Shown here piece by piece: positions 15,996-26,120 of a stretch of DNA of 42,366 nt; the first letter of the stretch is position 1, and every line of letters begins with the position of its first letter. The DNA is from Crenobacter oryzisoli (lineage in GTDB: Bacteria; Pseudomonadota; Gammaproteobacteria; Burkholderiales; Chromobacteriaceae). The position numbers and the translations under genes are program-made. The stretch spans positions 86,520-128,885 of the forward strand of contig NZ_JAUEDK010000010.1 of assembly GCF_030385785.1 (NCBI RefSeq). Direction: 5' to 3'. The notes below the pieces were generated by a model. It made no database searches. It was not told the DNA's origin and saw only the letters and a program-made list of their open reading frames with translations.

Positions 15996-17285
15996 ATGGC
16001 TACCCAAAAGATCGCGCACACTTCTTCCTACTACGCCGCCTCGGCCAACCCGTCGCCGGAACGCCCGCCGCTGCGCGGCGCCGAGCGCGCCGATGTTTGC
16101 GTGATCGGCGCCGGTTTCACCGGCCTGTCCACCGCCCTGCACCTGGCCGAACAGGGGTATTCGGTGATCGTGCTGGAGGCGGCGCGGGTGGGCTGGGGCG
16201 CCTCGGGGCGCAACGGCGGCCAGATCGTCAACAGCTACAGCCGCGACATGGACGTGATCGAGCGCTGGCACGGCAAGGCCACCGCCGATGCGCTGGGCGG
16301 CATGGCGTTCGAGGGCGGACGCATCATCCGGGAGCGGGTGGCGAAATACGGCATCCAGTGCGACCTGAAGGACGGCAACATCTTCGCCGCGCTGACGCAC
16401 AAGCAGCTGAAAGAACTGGAAGACAAGAAGGCGCTGTGGGAACGCTACGGCCACACCCGGCTGGAGCTGGTCGACGCCACCGGTATCCGCCGCCATGTCG
16501 GCACCGATCGCTATGTCGGCGGGCTGATCGATCACTCGGGCGGTCACATCCACCCGCTCAACCTGGTGCTGGGCGAGGCGGCTGCGTTCGAGTCGCTGGG
16601 TGGAAAGATTTTTGAACAGTCGGCGGTCACCAAGATCACCGAGGGCAAGACGGTGAAGGTGCATACTGCCGCCGGCGAGGTGAGCGCGCGCTTCCTGGTG
16701 GTGGCCGGCAACGCCTACCTCGGCGACCTGGTGCCGAAGCTGGCCGAGAAGTCACTGCCCTGCGGCACCCAGGTGCTGACCACCGAGCCGCTGCCGGAAT
16801 CGCTGACGCGTGAATTGCTGCCGACCGACATGTGCGTGGAGGACTGCAATTACCTGCTCGACTACTATCGGCTCACCGCCGACAACCGGCTGCTCTACGG
16901 CGGCGGTACCGTGTACGGTGCGCGCGATCCGGGCGAGATCGAGCAGTTGATCCGGCCGAAGATGCTGAAGACCTTCCCGCAACTGGCCAAGGTGAAGGTC
17001 CAGTTCGGCTGGACCGGCAACTTCTCGCTGACGCTGTCGCGGCTGCCGCAGGCGGGCAAGCTCGCCGACAACATCTATTACTCTCAGGGCTGCAGTGGCC
17101 ACGGCGTCACCTACACTCATCTGGCCGGCCGCCTGCTGTCCGAGGCGATCGCGGGCAAGCCGGAGCGCCTGAAAGCCTTCGCCGGCCTGCCGCACTTCCC
17201 ATTCCCGGGCGGTCGCCTGCTGCGCGTGCCGATGCTGACGGCCGGCGCGTGGTACTACGGGGTGCGAGACAAGCTCGGAGTGTGA
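15996..17285 (+). CDS. FAD-dependent amine oxidoreductase, PuuB/OrdL-like (gamma-glutamylputrescine oxidase type)
   Basis: 429-aa flavoprotein of the DAO family (PF01266). The N-terminus has the HTSSYYAASANPSPERPPL lead typical of gamma-glutamylputrescine oxidases, followed by a dinucleotide-binding GAGFTGLSTALHLAEQGYSV and GWGASGRNGGQ. The C-terminal part contains YYSQGCSGHGVTYTHLAGRLL. Such enzymes oxidise gamma-glutamylputrescine or related secondary amines, releasing hydrogen peroxide. A TTG at 15975 would extend it by seven residues; the ATG at 15996 restores the usual start. No other putrescine-pathway genes are near, so the substrate could be a different amine or amino acid. Confidence 0.85.
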   Translation: MATQKIAHTSSYYAASANPSPERPPLRGAERADVCVIGAGFTGLSTALHLAEQGYSVIVLEAARVGWGASGRNGGQIVNSYSRDMDVIERWHGKATADALGGMAFEGGRIIRERVAKYGIQCDLKDGNIFAALTHKQLKELEDKKALWERYGHTRLELVDATGIRRHVGTDRYVGGLIDHSGGHIHPLNLVLGEAAAFESLGGKIFEQSAVTKITEGKTVKVHTAAGEVSARFLVVAGNAYLGDLVPKLAEKSLPCGTQVLTTEPLPESLTRELLPTDMCVEDCNYLLDYYRLTADNRLLYGGGTVYGARDPGEIEQLIRPKMLKTFPQLAKVKVQFGWTGNFSLTLSRLPQAGKLADNIYYSQGCSGHGVTYTHLAGRLLSEAIAGKPERLKAFAGLPHFPFPGGRLLRVPMLTAGAWYYGVRDKLGV

Positions 17286-17313
17286 GCGGTCGCTCGTTTT
17301 GAGACATCACGAT

Positions 17314-17343
17314 AACGCCGCGGTCTTCGGACTGCGGCGTTTT
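17314..17343 (+). terminator. Rho-independent terminator with TTCG tetraloop
   Basis: AACGCCGCGGTC (17314-17325) pairs with GACTGCGGCGTT (17330-17341) with one G-T wobble around TTCG, followed by TT. Confidence 0.85.
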
Positions 17344-17383
17344 GCCTGTTAGGGTGGTAGGGGTGCCCTAGGACGTTGTGCGG

Positions 17384-17392
17384 TTCGGCCAA
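17384..17392 (-). repeat. TTGGCCGAA dispersed 9-mer, intergenic copy 4
   Basis: Exact copy on the minus strand in the context CCAACCTTGGCCGAACC, just after a terminator and between convergent genes. The CCAAC flank recurs in copies 2 and 3. Confidence 0.6.
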
Positions 17393-17498
17393 GGTTGGTG
17401 AACTCTGTGGCTTTACTCGGTCTTGCCCGACTGGCGGGACTGGCGCTGTGACATTGTGTGTGACCGTTACCCAATTTAACCGCAAATGGTCCTACTCT

Positions 17499-17879
17499 TC
17501 AAAACGGCCACACCATCTTCGTCTTCGCCACCGTAACGATATACAGCACCGTCGCCAGCGCCGCGATGAACGCCCCCCAGCGCACCCCCGGCGTCTTGCC
17601 GCGCTTGAGCGCTACCGTGCCGAGCCCGATGTAGACGACGAGGGCGACGATCTTCGCCTGCAGCCACGGGATGTGCAGGGGGTTGAGCTGGCCGACTACC
17701 AGCAGCGCGATCGCGCAGACCAACAGCAGCGTGTCGATCAGGTGCGGCGCGATGCGCACGGGCTTGGCGGCGAGCCAGGCGGGTCGCGCCGCCATCATCA
17801 GGCCGCGAGCGACGAAAGACAATACGGTCAGATAGGCGAAACCGGCGTGGGCGTGCTTCAGCATCAGATAGGCGGGCAT
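17499..17879 (-). CDS. SirB family inner-membrane protein
   Basis: 126 aa with four hydrophobic helices, matching the SirB family (PF04247) in length, in the N-terminal LKHAHAGFAYLTVLSFVARGL and in APHLIDTLLLVCAIALL. Members are named after a Salmonella invasion-gene expression regulator; molecular function is unknown, and they are common in bacteria with no invasion genes. It is downstream of the LtrA-like gene on the same strand, 75 nt apart with a TTGGCCGAA copy in the gap. Confidence 0.82.
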   Translation of the reverse strand: MPAYLMLKHAHAGFAYLTVLSFVARGLMMAARPAWLAAKPVRIAPHLIDTLLLVCAIALLVVGQLNPLHIPWLQAKIVALVVYIGLGTVALKRGKTPGVRWGAFIAALATVLYIVTVAKTKMVWPF

Positions 17880-17901
17880 GGCGATGTCGATGTCTTAAAG
17901 G

Positions 17902-17910
17902 TTGGCCGAA
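17902..17910 (+). repeat. TTGGCCGAA dispersed 9-mer, intergenic copy 5
   Basis: Exact copy in the 75-nt gap between two minus-strand genes, context AAAGGTTGGCCGAAGCG. Confidence 0.6.
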
Positions 17911-17954
17911 GCGTTGATTCTAGCTTGTGTCACCGATGTGGATGCTGCGCAGGA

Positions 17955-19151
17955 TCAAGCCTGCTGTCCGTGCCGGGCCTCCGACTCGGCGATGCGGCCA
18001 CGCGACACGCTCTCCCAGATCGCCACTACCGCCAGGATCAGCGTGGTCAGCCCGCCGACCATCAAGAGGTCGGTGCGAAAACCGAACGGGGTCAGCACCG
18101 CCAGCAGCGCCAGGCCGGCTAGGTGCGACAGCGGCAGGCGGCCGTACACCATGCGCTTGAACAGCGCGTTGGCGAGCAGGTACAGCGCCGGTCCGCCGAT
18201 CAGCACCGCCAGCGTGCGCGGCACGAGGGAGCCGTCGGGCTGGGCGATCACCAGCTCGTTGCCGACCGCGTTGACGATGATCGCGCCGACCAGCGCCACG
18301 TGCACATAGTGGAAATGCGCGCCCATCTTGCCCGGGTCGTCGGCATGCGCGATCGCCTCGGTGGCGGCGCGGCAGCCGGTGTCGAAGTACACCCACCACA
18401 GCGCGAGGCTGCCGACGAAGGCGACCAGCGTGGCGATCAGCACCGGTGCGTTCCAGGTGGGCAGGCTGCTCAGTGTGGCGCCGGTGATCAGGATCGCTTC
18501 GCCGAGCGCGACGATCACGAACAGCTGGCAGCGCTCGGCGAGGTGTCCGCCTTCGATCGTCCACTCGCGGCGCGAGTCGGAACGGCCGAGCCCCGGTAGC
18601 CAGAAGCCGACCATCGGTGCCACGTATTCGGCCAGCACTGCCAGCGCCCACAGCGCCAGCCGTATCGGCTCGCCGCTGACGCCACCGGTCAGCCATAGCG
18701 CCGCCGACAGGCTCTGCCAGCCGAGGATGCGCCGGTAGTTAGCGGTGAGCGCATGCTCGCCTCCGAGAAAGAACAGGATGCACAAGGTGCGGCCCAGCTG
18801 GATGACGGCGAAACAGGCGCCGACCACCAACGCACGCCCGGCGAAGGCCTGCGGCAGTGCGGCCGCCAGCACCAGGCCCACGCCCATAATGGCGAACAGC
18901 AGCAGCCGCACCGGCTTGCTCTCCGGGTCGAACCAGTTGGTCATCCAGGCGGTGTACTGCCACGCGAGCCACACCGCGAACCATAGCAGCAGCGTCTCGA
19001 TCGCGCCCGCCAGCGACAGATCGGCGAGCAGCCGGTGCGACAGTTGCGTCACCGCGAACACATAGATCAGGTCGAAGAACAGCTCGGCGTTGGACACGCT
19101 GGCCTCATGGCCGTCGCGCTGGCGCAACAGGTGGTGGAAGGCGCGGGACAT
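17955..19151 (-). CDS. LtrA family (low temperature requirement protein A) membrane protein
   Basis: 398-aa polytopic inner-membrane protein of the LtrA family (PF06772), with roughly twelve helices. The N-terminus carries the family signature NAELFFDLIYVFAVTQLSH, and HLAERCQLFVIVALGEAILITGATLS is the second conserved block. The name comes from Listeria, where it was reported to be needed for growth at low temperature; the transported or bound substrate is unknown. AAGGAG eleven bases before the ATG at 19151 fixes the start, although the frame stays open further upstream antisense to recC. It is divergent from recC. Confidence 0.87.
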   Translation of the reverse strand: MSRAFHHLLRQRDGHEASVSNAELFFDLIYVFAVTQLSHRLLADLSLAGAIETLLLWFAVWLAWQYTAWMTNWFDPESKPVRLLLFAIMGVGLVLAAALPQAFAGRALVVGACFAVIQLGRTLCILFFLGGEHALTANYRRILGWQSLSAALWLTGGVSGEPIRLALWALAVLAEYVAPMVGFWLPGLGRSDSRREWTIEGGHLAERCQLFVIVALGEAILITGATLSSLPTWNAPVLIATLVAFVGSLALWWVYFDTGCRAATEAIAHADDPGKMGAHFHYVHVALVGAIIVNAVGNELVIAQPDGSLVPRTLAVLIGGPALYLLANALFKRMVYGRLPLSHLAGLALLAVLTPFGFRTDLLMVGGLTTLILAVVAIWESVSRGRIAESEARHGQQA

Positions 19152-19280
19152 GGACGCTCCTTGTCGAGGGTGTGCTTGCGGTATGGCATAAGCGGGCGAC
19201 AGCTGGAAAGCACGACGTCGCGCAGTCCGGCACGGCACGGGTGGTAAACTGCGGCTCCATCCATTCGCCACGGCCAGCCG

Positions 19281-22200
19281 ATGCTGTATCTCTACCAGTC
19301 CAACCGCCTCGAGGCGCTGTCCGAATTCCTTGCCGCGTTCAGCAGCGCGGTGCCGCTGTCCGACCCATTCGTGGCCGAGACGGTGATCGTGCAGAGCCGC
19401 GGCATGGGGCGCTGGATCAGCCTGGATCTGGCGAAGAAGAACGGGGTGGCGGCGAATCTCGAATTCGTGCTGCCGGCAGCGTTCGCCTGGCGGCTGATGC
19501 AGCGGGTGATTCCCGGCCTGCCGAAGAAGTCGTTCTTCTCGCCCGACGTGCTGGCCTGGCGGCTGATGGAATGGCTGCCGACGCTGAGCGATCCGGTGTT
19601 CGCGCCGCTGCAGCGCTATCTCGCCGGCGGCGAGGCGGCCGCGTTCGAGCTCGCCGGCAAGATCGCCGACGTGTACGACCAGTATCTGGTGTTCCGCCCC
19701 GACTGGGTCCGTGCCTGGGAGGCCGGCCAGCTGCTCGACCTGGGTGAGGACGAGGCCTGGCAGGCGGCGCTGTGGAAACAGTTGGCCGAAGCCGACGACG
19801 CGCGCCACCGGGTGCGCATGCTCGACGAGGTGCTGGCCGGGCTGCGCCCCGAGCACGTGCCGGAGCGGGTGGTGCTGTTCGGCATCGCCAGTCTCGCACC
19901 GATGTACCTCGCGCTGGTGAAGCGGCTCGCCGAGATCACCGACGTGCTGATGTTCGCGCTCAACCCGTCCGAGATGGCCTGGGGCGACATCGTCGACGCG
20001 CGCCGCGCGCTGGCGCTCGGGGAAAACGCCGCCGAGGCGGCCGGCCATCCGCTGCTCGCCTCGCTCGGCAAGCAGGGCCGCGACTTCTTCGACCTGTTGG
20101 TTGCCGAGTGCGCTAACGAGCTGAAGGACCTATTCGTCGAACCGGCCCCGCAGACGCTGCTCGGCCGCCTGCAGTACGACCTGTTGACGCTGTCCAACCC
20201 GCAGTCGCCCGATTACGACCATCTGGCGATGGACGAAGCGGACAACTCGGTCGAGGTCCATGTCGCGCATGGCCCGATGCGCGAGCTGGAAATCCTCAAG
20301 GACCGGCTGCTCGCCCGCTTCGCCGCCGACCCGACGCTGACCCCCGCCGACGTGGCGGTGCTGACCCCAGACATCAATACCTACGCGCCGTTCATCCACG
20401 CGGTGTTCGGCAGACGCGACGACGCGCCCAGCCTGCCCTACAGCGTGGCCGACCGCCGCGTCAGCCGCGAGCATCCGCTGTTGTCCACCTTTGCCGCGCT
20501 GTTGGAGCTGGCCGACAGCCGCTTCGAGGCCGAACGGCTCTTGGCCTTGCTCGACTGCGCCGCGCTGCAGCGTCGATTCAATCTCTCCACCGACGAGCTG
20601 CCCTTCCTGCGCCGCTGGGTGCGCGACGCGGCGATCCGCTGGGGCCGCGATGCCGCGCACAAGGCCGGTCTCGGCCTGCCCGCCGATGCGGCATTCAGCT
20701 GGCGCCAGGGACTGGATCGCCTGCTGCTCGGCACCGTGCTGCCGCCCGAGCTGCTCGGCGACGGCATGCCGCTGTTCGAGGGCCTGCTGCCGCTTGCCGG
20801 CGCCAGCGGCAGCCTGGCCGACACACTGGCAGCCTTGGTCGCGCTGTTCGACGCGCTGGCAGGCTTGGCCGAACAGTGGGCGGTGCCGACGAGCCCGGCC
20901 GACTGGGCGGCGCGCTGCCACGCGGCGATCGAGGCGCTGTTCGAGCCGGACGACGAGGACGAGGCGGCGCTGTCGCTGTTGCGCGACGCGCTGGCGGAAC
21001 TGGCCGGCGATGCCGAATTGGCCGGTTTCGGCCAGCCGGTGGGCCTGGCGGTGCTGCGTGACTGGCTGGCGCGGCGGCTGACCCTGTCGGTCGACTCGGG
21101 CTTCTTGACCGGAGGAGTGACCTTCTGCGCGATGGTGCCGATGCGCAGCCTGCCGTTCCGCGTGCTGTGCCTGGTGGGCATGAACGACGGCGTCTACCCG
21201 CGCGACGAGCGCCCGGTCAGCTTCGACCTGATCGCCCGCCACCCGCGCCGCGGCGACCGCTCACGCCGCTACGACGACCGCTACCTGTTCCTCGAGGCGC
21301 TGCTGTCGGCGCGCGAGGCGCTGTATCTCTCTTACGTTGGCCGGAGCGCGCGCAGCGACGAGCCGCTGCCGCCGTCGGCGCTGCTGTCCGAGCTGCTCGA
21401 CACCTTCGCCGCGATGGCCGGCGAGGGCGTGCGCGAGACACTCGTCACCGCCCATCCGCTGCAGCCGTTCTCGCCGCGCTATTACGACGGCAGCACCCTG
21501 CGGCTGTTCAGCTACGAACCGGCCTACGCCGCGGCGCTCGCCGCCGAGCGCCACGAGCCCGCGCCGTTCGCGACGCCGTTACCGTTGGCCGAGACGCCGC
21601 GCGTGCTGCCTTGGCCCGACCTGCTGCGCTTCTGGCAGAACCCGGCGCGCGCCTGGCTCGCCGACCGGCTCGGCATCCGCGTCGCGCGCGAGGAGGACGA
21701 GCTGCCCGAGCGCGAGCCGTTCGCACTCGACCGCGACGGGCGTGAGCGGGTGCGCGGCGCGCTGCTGGAGGGGCGTCTGGCCGGCGCCGCCAACGACGCC
21801 ACCGCCACCCGGCTGCGCGCGGCCGGCGCCTTGCCGCCGGGCGAGCTCGGCGAGGCCTGGCTCGCCGCCGAGCAGGACGCCACCCGCCGGCTGCTGCGCC
21901 AGCTGCCCGCCGCGCTGTTCGAGCCGCCGCTGCCGCCGTGGCCGTTCTCGCTGGAACTCGCAGGCCTCACGCTGACCGGCACGCTGTCCGGGCTGCGCCG
22001 CGACGGCCAGTACCTGGTCAAGGTGCGCCGTGCCTTCGCCGGCGAGAAGATCGGTCTGTGGCTGCAGCACCTGCTGCTCAACGCCCTGGCGCCGGACGGC
22101 TTCGCCACCGAATCGACCCTGCTCGACGACGAGGGCCGGCTGACGCTGGCGCCGCTGCCGCCGGCCGAGGCACAGGCGCTGCTCGCGCCGTGGCTGGAAG

Positions 22201-22496
22201 GGTGGCTGGCCGGGCAGGAGTCGCCGCTGCCGTTCTTCCCGCGCACCAGTTGGGCGGCGGCCGTGTCGCTGGCCGACGCCAAGCTAGCCCGCGAAGCGGC
22301 GCTGACCGCCGCGCAAAACGAATGGGCGCCGGCCTTCGACGGCAACGGCAAGGTCGCACAGCGCGACGATCCGGCCATCGCGCTGGCGTTCCGCCATGTC
22401 GACCCCTTGGCCGATCCGGTCTTCCTAGATTGGGCCGAGCGGCTGCTGTTGCCGCTGTTGGCCGCCTTCCAACAAGCCGAGGAGGGCGACGCATGA
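19281..22496 (+). CDS. recC: Exodeoxyribonuclease V subunit gamma (RecC)
   Basis: 1071 aa, the Chi-recognising subunit of the RecBCD helicase-nuclease that processes double-strand ends for recombination. The N-terminus LYQSNRLEAL, VIVQSRGMGRWISLDLA, the block DVAVLTPDINTYAPFI, and RSLPFRVLCLVGMNDGVYPR with DRSRRYDDRYLFLEALLSARE are conserved RecC segments. RecC has a dead helicase fold, and no Walker A is seen here. It is slightly shorter than E. coli RecC (about 1122 aa). Two TTGGCCGAA copies (19782, 20865) lie inside it. The recB start overlaps its stop (ATGA). Confidence 0.93.
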   Translation: MLYLYQSNRLEALSEFLAAFSSAVPLSDPFVAETVIVQSRGMGRWISLDLAKKNGVAANLEFVLPAAFAWRLMQRVIPGLPKKSFFSPDVLAWRLMEWLPTLSDPVFAPLQRYLAGGEAAAFELAGKIADVYDQYLVFRPDWVRAWEAGQLLDLGEDEAWQAALWKQLAEADDARHRVRMLDEVLAGLRPEHVPERVVLFGIASLAPMYLALVKRLAEITDVLMFALNPSEMAWGDIVDARRALALGENAAEAAGHPLLASLGKQGRDFFDLLVAECANELKDLFVEPAPQTLLGRLQYDLLTLSNPQSPDYDHLAMDEADNSVEVHVAHGPMRELEILKDRLLARFAADPTLTPADVAVLTPDINTYAPFIHAVFGRRDDAPSLPYSVADRRVSREHPLLSTFAALLELADSRFEAERLLALLDCAALQRRFNLSTDELPFLRRWVRDAAIRWGRDAAHKAGLGLPADAAFSWRQGLDRLLLGTVLPPELLGDGMPLFEGLLPLAGASGSLADTLAALVALFDALAGLAEQWAVPTSPADWAARCHAAIEALFEPDDEDEAALSLLRDALAELAGDAELAGFGQPVGLAVLRDWLARRLTLSVDSGFLTGGVTFCAMVPMRSLPFRVLCLVGMNDGVYPRDERPVSFDLIARHPRRGDRSRRYDDRYLFLEALLSAREALYLSYVGRSARSDEPLPPSALLSELLDTFAAMAGEGVRETLVTAHPLQPFSPRYYDGSTLRLFSYEPAYAAALAAERHEPAPFATPLPLAETPRVLPWPDLLRFWQNPARAWLADRLGIRVAREEDELPEREPFALDRDGRERVRGALLEGRLAGAANDATATRLRAAGALPPGELGEAWLAAEQDATRRLLRQLPAALFEPPLPPWPFSLELAGLTLTGTLSGLRRDGQYLVKVRRAFAGEKIGLWLQHLLLNALAPDGFATESTLLDDEGRLTLAPLPPAEAQALLAPWLEGWLAGQESPLPFFPRTSWAAAVSLADAKLAREAALTAAQNEWAPAFDGNGKVAQRDDPAIALAFRHVDPLADPVFLDWAERLLLPLLAAFQQAEEGDA

Positions 22497-25400
22497 GCGC
22501 CTTGCTGCCGTTTGCACCGCTCAATGTGCCACTGATCGGGGTGAACCTAGTCGAAGCCTCGGCCGGCACCGGCAAGACCTGGAACATCGCCGCGCTGTTC
22601 GTGCGCCTGCTCTTGGAGGCGCAGCCGGGCGAGGCGGCACCCGCCAGCGTCGAGCAGATCCTGGTGGTGACCTATACCAAGGCCGCCACCGCCGAGCTGC
22701 GCTCACGACTGCGCGCGCGCTTGGCCGAAGCGCTGGCGGCGCTCGATGTCGACGAAGTGGGCGATGCCTATCTCGCCGAGCTGCTGGCGCCGCACCGCGA
22801 AGACACCGAGCGACGCGAGACGGCGCGCGCGCGCCTCACCGCCGCGCTGACCGGCTTCGACGCCGCGTCCATTTATACGATCCACGGCTTCTGCCAGCGG
22901 GTGCTGACCGACGCCGCCTTCGAGTCCGGCCAACCGTTCGACGCGGAGCTGGTCGCCGACGACGAGGCACCGCTGCTGGAGCTGGCCGACGACTTCTGGC
23001 GCCAGCGCGTGCTCGGCGATCCGCTCTACGCGCGGCTGCTGGCCCAACAGGGCGATACGCCGGACGCGTGGCTCGCCGCGGTGAAGCCCTTCCTCGCCAA
23101 GGATTACCTGACGCTGGTGACGCCGCCGCCCGGCCAGTTGGCCGAACGCGAGGCGGCGCGCCTGGCCGCCTGGCAGGCCTTGTGCGCGGACCCGGCCAGC
23201 ATCGAGGCCGGCGCCGCCGCGTTCTGGGACGGCTTCGCGGCGCTGAAGGGCAATCTGTATCGCCAGCCGACCTATCAACGGCTGTTTGGGTGGCTTGCCG
23301 GCATCGCCTTGCCCGATACCGCGCCGCCGACGCTCGGCACCGACATGCTCAAGGCGCTGGGCCGGCTGACGCCGAATGGCCTGGCCGACGGCGCGAAGAA
23401 GGGCCAGGTGCCGCCGGCCCACCCGCTGTTCGCCCGCCTCGGCGACTGGCTGGCTAGCGAGCTTTCCTGGCAGGACGCGGCGGCCGAGGAGGTGGCGCGG
23501 CTGAAGATCGAGCTGATCCGCTGGATCGACACCGAGCTCGCCGCGCGGCGCCGCGCCGCCCGGCAGCGCCGCTTCGACGACCTCTTGACCGACCTCGCCA
23601 CCGGCCTGCGTGACCCGGTGTCCGGGCCGCTGCTCGCCGAACACATGGCGCGCAGCTGGCAGCTGGCGCTGATCGACGAGTTCCAGGACACCGACCCGGT
23701 GCAGTACGCGATCTTCCGCGCCGGCTTCATCGAGCGGGGCCGACCGGTGTTCCTGGTCGGCGACCCCAAGCAGGCGATCTACAGCTTCCGCGGCGCGGAC
23801 ATCTTCGCGTATCTGGCCGCCCGCGACGACGCCGGCGCGCGCTACACGCTGTCGACCAACCACCGCTCCACCGACCAGCTGGTGGCAGCGGTGAACGCGC
23901 TGTTCGCGCGCGAGCAGGCCTTTTTGCTCGACATCCCCTACCAGCCGGTAGCGAGTGCTGGCGGGCGCGGCACGCTGACGCTGGACAAAGATCTGGCGCC
24001 GCTGACGCTGCAATGGCTGTCGCCGGAACAGGACAAACCCTTGCCCAAGGACCGTGCCGCCCGGCTCGCCGCCGCCAGCACCGCCGACGCAATCGCCGGG
24101 CTGCTGGTCGACGCGGGGCAGGGCGGGGCGACACTGACGCGCGACGACAAGAGCCGGGCGCTGAAGGGCGGCGACATCGCGGTGCTGGTGTCCACCCACC
24201 GCCAAGGCGAGCTGGTGCGCGCGGCCTTGGCCGAACGCGGCGTCGCCAGCGTGGCGCTGACCCAGGAGAGCGTGTTCGCCAGCCGCGAGGCGCGCGAGCT
24301 GGCGGCCTTGCTGCGTGCCTGGGTCGACCCGGCGCACGAGGGCCGGCTGCGCGCCGCGCTCGCTACCGAGCTGATCGGCCTGACCGCCGCCGAGCTGGTC
24401 ACGCTGATCGACGACGAGACCGGCTGGGAGACGCGCCAGGGCGCGTTCGCCGCCGACCACGCGCGCTGGCGCGATGCCGGCTTCATGGCCGCCTGGCGCC
24501 AGGCCTTCGTGCGCGAAAGGCTGGCCGAACGGCTATTGCCGCTGCCGGACGGCGAGCGGCGCCTCACCAACCTGGCACAGCTCACCGAGCTGATCCAGCA
24601 GCAGTCTGAGCACCTGGCCGGCCCGGCGCCCTTGCTCGCCTGGTTCGAGGCCTGCGTGGTCAACCCGCCTGCCGGCGAAGAGGCGATGATGCGGCTGGAA
24701 AGCGACGCGGCGTTGGTGAAAATCGTCACCATTCACGCCTCCAAGGGCCTGCAGTACCCGCTGGTGTTCTGCCCCTTCCTGTGGGATGGTGCGCTATCGC
24801 GCAAGGACACCGCGTTCTGGCGCTATCGCGACGGCGGCGAAACCCGGCTGGTGCCGGACGAACTGGCCGGCGACGCCGACCACCTGGCGAGCGACAGCGA
24901 AACCCTGGCCGAAAAGCTGCGCCTCTTGTATGTGGCGCTGACCCGCGCCGAGCACCGCCTCGTCATCGGCTGGACCCGCGCCAGCGGCATGGAGACCGCC
25001 GCGCTGACCTGGCTGCTGCACGGCGAGGGGACGTCGTCGCTGGAAGGTCTGCGCGAACTGAAGGACGAGCTGAGCCACGACCGGCTGGTCGCCGACCTGC
25101 ACCGCTTCGCGGGCGCCAATGCTGGGGCGGTGCGATTGCAGAGCGAATTGCCCGAGCCGGCCCGGCTGGCGCGAGAGCATGCCGAGCACGGCGACTGGCA
25201 GGTGCGGACGCTGACGCGGCCGATCTTCACTCCGTGGCGGGTGACCAGTTTCACAGGTCTCGCCCAGCACGGCAGCCGCCACGCCGCCGAGGCGCCGGAC
25301 CACGACCGACTGGCGGCGCGGCCCGTCGAGCCGGCCGAACCGGTCTACGACCGCTTCAGCTTCCCGCGCGGCGCGCGCCCCGGCACCTGCCTGCACGCAA

Positions 25401-25843
25401 TCTTCGAGCATATCGATTTCACCGCGCCGGCCGACGCGCACGCGAAGGTCGTCACCGAGCAGCTGGCGCGCGCCGGCTTCGGCGAGGAATGGCAGGGCGC
25501 CGCCGCCGACATCGTCGCGCGCACGCTGGCCGCGCCGCTCGACCCGGGCGCACGGCTCGCCGACGTACCGAATGGCCGCCGCCTGGTCGAGCTGGAATTC
25601 CTGCTGCCGCTGCAGCCTTTGCAGGCGGAACGGCTGTCCGCCATCCTGGCCGACCCGGCGCACGGCCTGCACCCGGCCTGCCGCGCCGCGGCGGTCCAGC
25701 TCGAATTCCGCCACGTCGAGGGCTATCTGAAAGGCTTCATCGACCTGGTCGCCGAGGTGGACGGCAAGCTTTATCTCGTCGACTACAAGTCCAACCATCT
25801 GGGTGATGCACCGGACGATTACGGCACGGAACAGTTGGCCGAA
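19782..25843 (+). repeat. Cluster of six TTGGCCGAA 9-mers inside recC and recB
   Basis: Exact copies at 19782-19790, 20865-20873, 22721-22729, 23138-23146, 24227-24235 and 25835-25843, all on the coding strand and reading Leu-Ala-Glu with the minor codon TTG. This is a set of sites over the span, not a continuous repeat. Three further genic copies are at 6971-6979, 14452-14460 and 31187-31195; the last two are opposite to their gene's direction. Confidence 0.6.
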
Positions 25844-26053
25844 GCGATAGCACAGGAGCATTATTACCTGCAGTACCTGATCTACACGGTGGCGCTGCGC
25901 CGCTATTTCACCGCACGGGGTATCGACTTCGGCCAGCGCTTCGGCGGGGTGCGCTACCTGTTCCTGCGCGGCCTCGACGACACCGGCCGCGGCGTGTGGC
26001 ACGACGCGCCGAGCGAGTCCTTGCTGGCCGCGCTCGATCAGCTATTCCAATAA
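22493..26053 (+). CDS. recB: Exodeoxyribonuclease V subunit beta (RecB)
   Basis: 1186 aa, the 3'-5' helicase and only nuclease of RecBCD. The N-terminal UvrD-like helicase has Walker A VEASAGTGKTW (Lys28), motif II DEFQDTDPVQ, motif III VGDPKQAIYSFRGAD, and motif V VKIVTIHASKGLQYPLVFCPF. The C-terminal PD-(D/E)XK nuclease is intact: Asp1084 in KGFIDLV and Asp1097/Lys1099 in VDYKSN. Length matches E. coli RecB (1180 aa). GAGGAGGG lies before the ATG at 22493, and the start overlaps recC by 4 nt. Four TTGGCCGAA copies lie within it. Confidence 0.94.
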   Translation: MSALLPFAPLNVPLIGVNLVEASAGTGKTWNIAALFVRLLLEAQPGEAAPASVEQILVVTYTKAATAELRSRLRARLAEALAALDVDEVGDAYLAELLAPHREDTERRETARARLTAALTGFDAASIYTIHGFCQRVLTDAAFESGQPFDAELVADDEAPLLELADDFWRQRVLGDPLYARLLAQQGDTPDAWLAAVKPFLAKDYLTLVTPPPGQLAEREAARLAAWQALCADPASIEAGAAAFWDGFAALKGNLYRQPTYQRLFGWLAGIALPDTAPPTLGTDMLKALGRLTPNGLADGAKKGQVPPAHPLFARLGDWLASELSWQDAAAEEVARLKIELIRWIDTELAARRRAARQRRFDDLLTDLATGLRDPVSGPLLAEHMARSWQLALIDEFQDTDPVQYAIFRAGFIERGRPVFLVGDPKQAIYSFRGADIFAYLAARDDAGARYTLSTNHRSTDQLVAAVNALFAREQAFLLDIPYQPVASAGGRGTLTLDKDLAPLTLQWLSPEQDKPLPKDRAARLAAASTADAIAGLLVDAGQGGATLTRDDKSRALKGGDIAVLVSTHRQGELVRAALAERGVASVALTQESVFASREARELAALLRAWVDPAHEGRLRAALATELIGLTAAELVTLIDDETGWETRQGAFAADHARWRDAGFMAAWRQAFVRERLAERLLPLPDGERRLTNLAQLTELIQQQSEHLAGPAPLLAWFEACVVNPPAGEEAMMRLESDAALVKIVTIHASKGLQYPLVFCPFLWDGALSRKDTAFWRYRDGGETRLVPDELAGDADHLASDSETLAEKLRLLYVALTRAEHRLVIGWTRASGMETAALTWLLHGEGTSSLEGLRELKDELSHDRLVADLHRFAGANAGAVRLQSELPEPARLAREHAEHGDWQVRTLTRPIFTPWRVTSFTGLAQHGSRHAAEAPDHDRLAARPVEPAEPVYDRFSFPRGARPGTCLHAIFEHIDFTAPADAHAKVVTEQLARAGFGEEWQGAAADIVARTLAAPLDPGARLADVPNGRRLVELEFLLPLQPLQAERLSAILADPAHGLHPACRAAAVQLEFRHVEGYLKGFIDLVAEVDGKLYLVDYKSNHLGDAPDDYGTEQLAEAIAQEHYYLQYLIYTVALRRYFTARGIDFGQRFGGVRYLFLRGLDDTGRGVWHDAPSESLLAALDQLFQ

Positions 26054-26120
26054 TGATTCCGGTGCGTTGCGCCCCTGTATGCCGGGGGCGCCGCCCGACC
26101 CCGACGCCCAAGGAGCGACC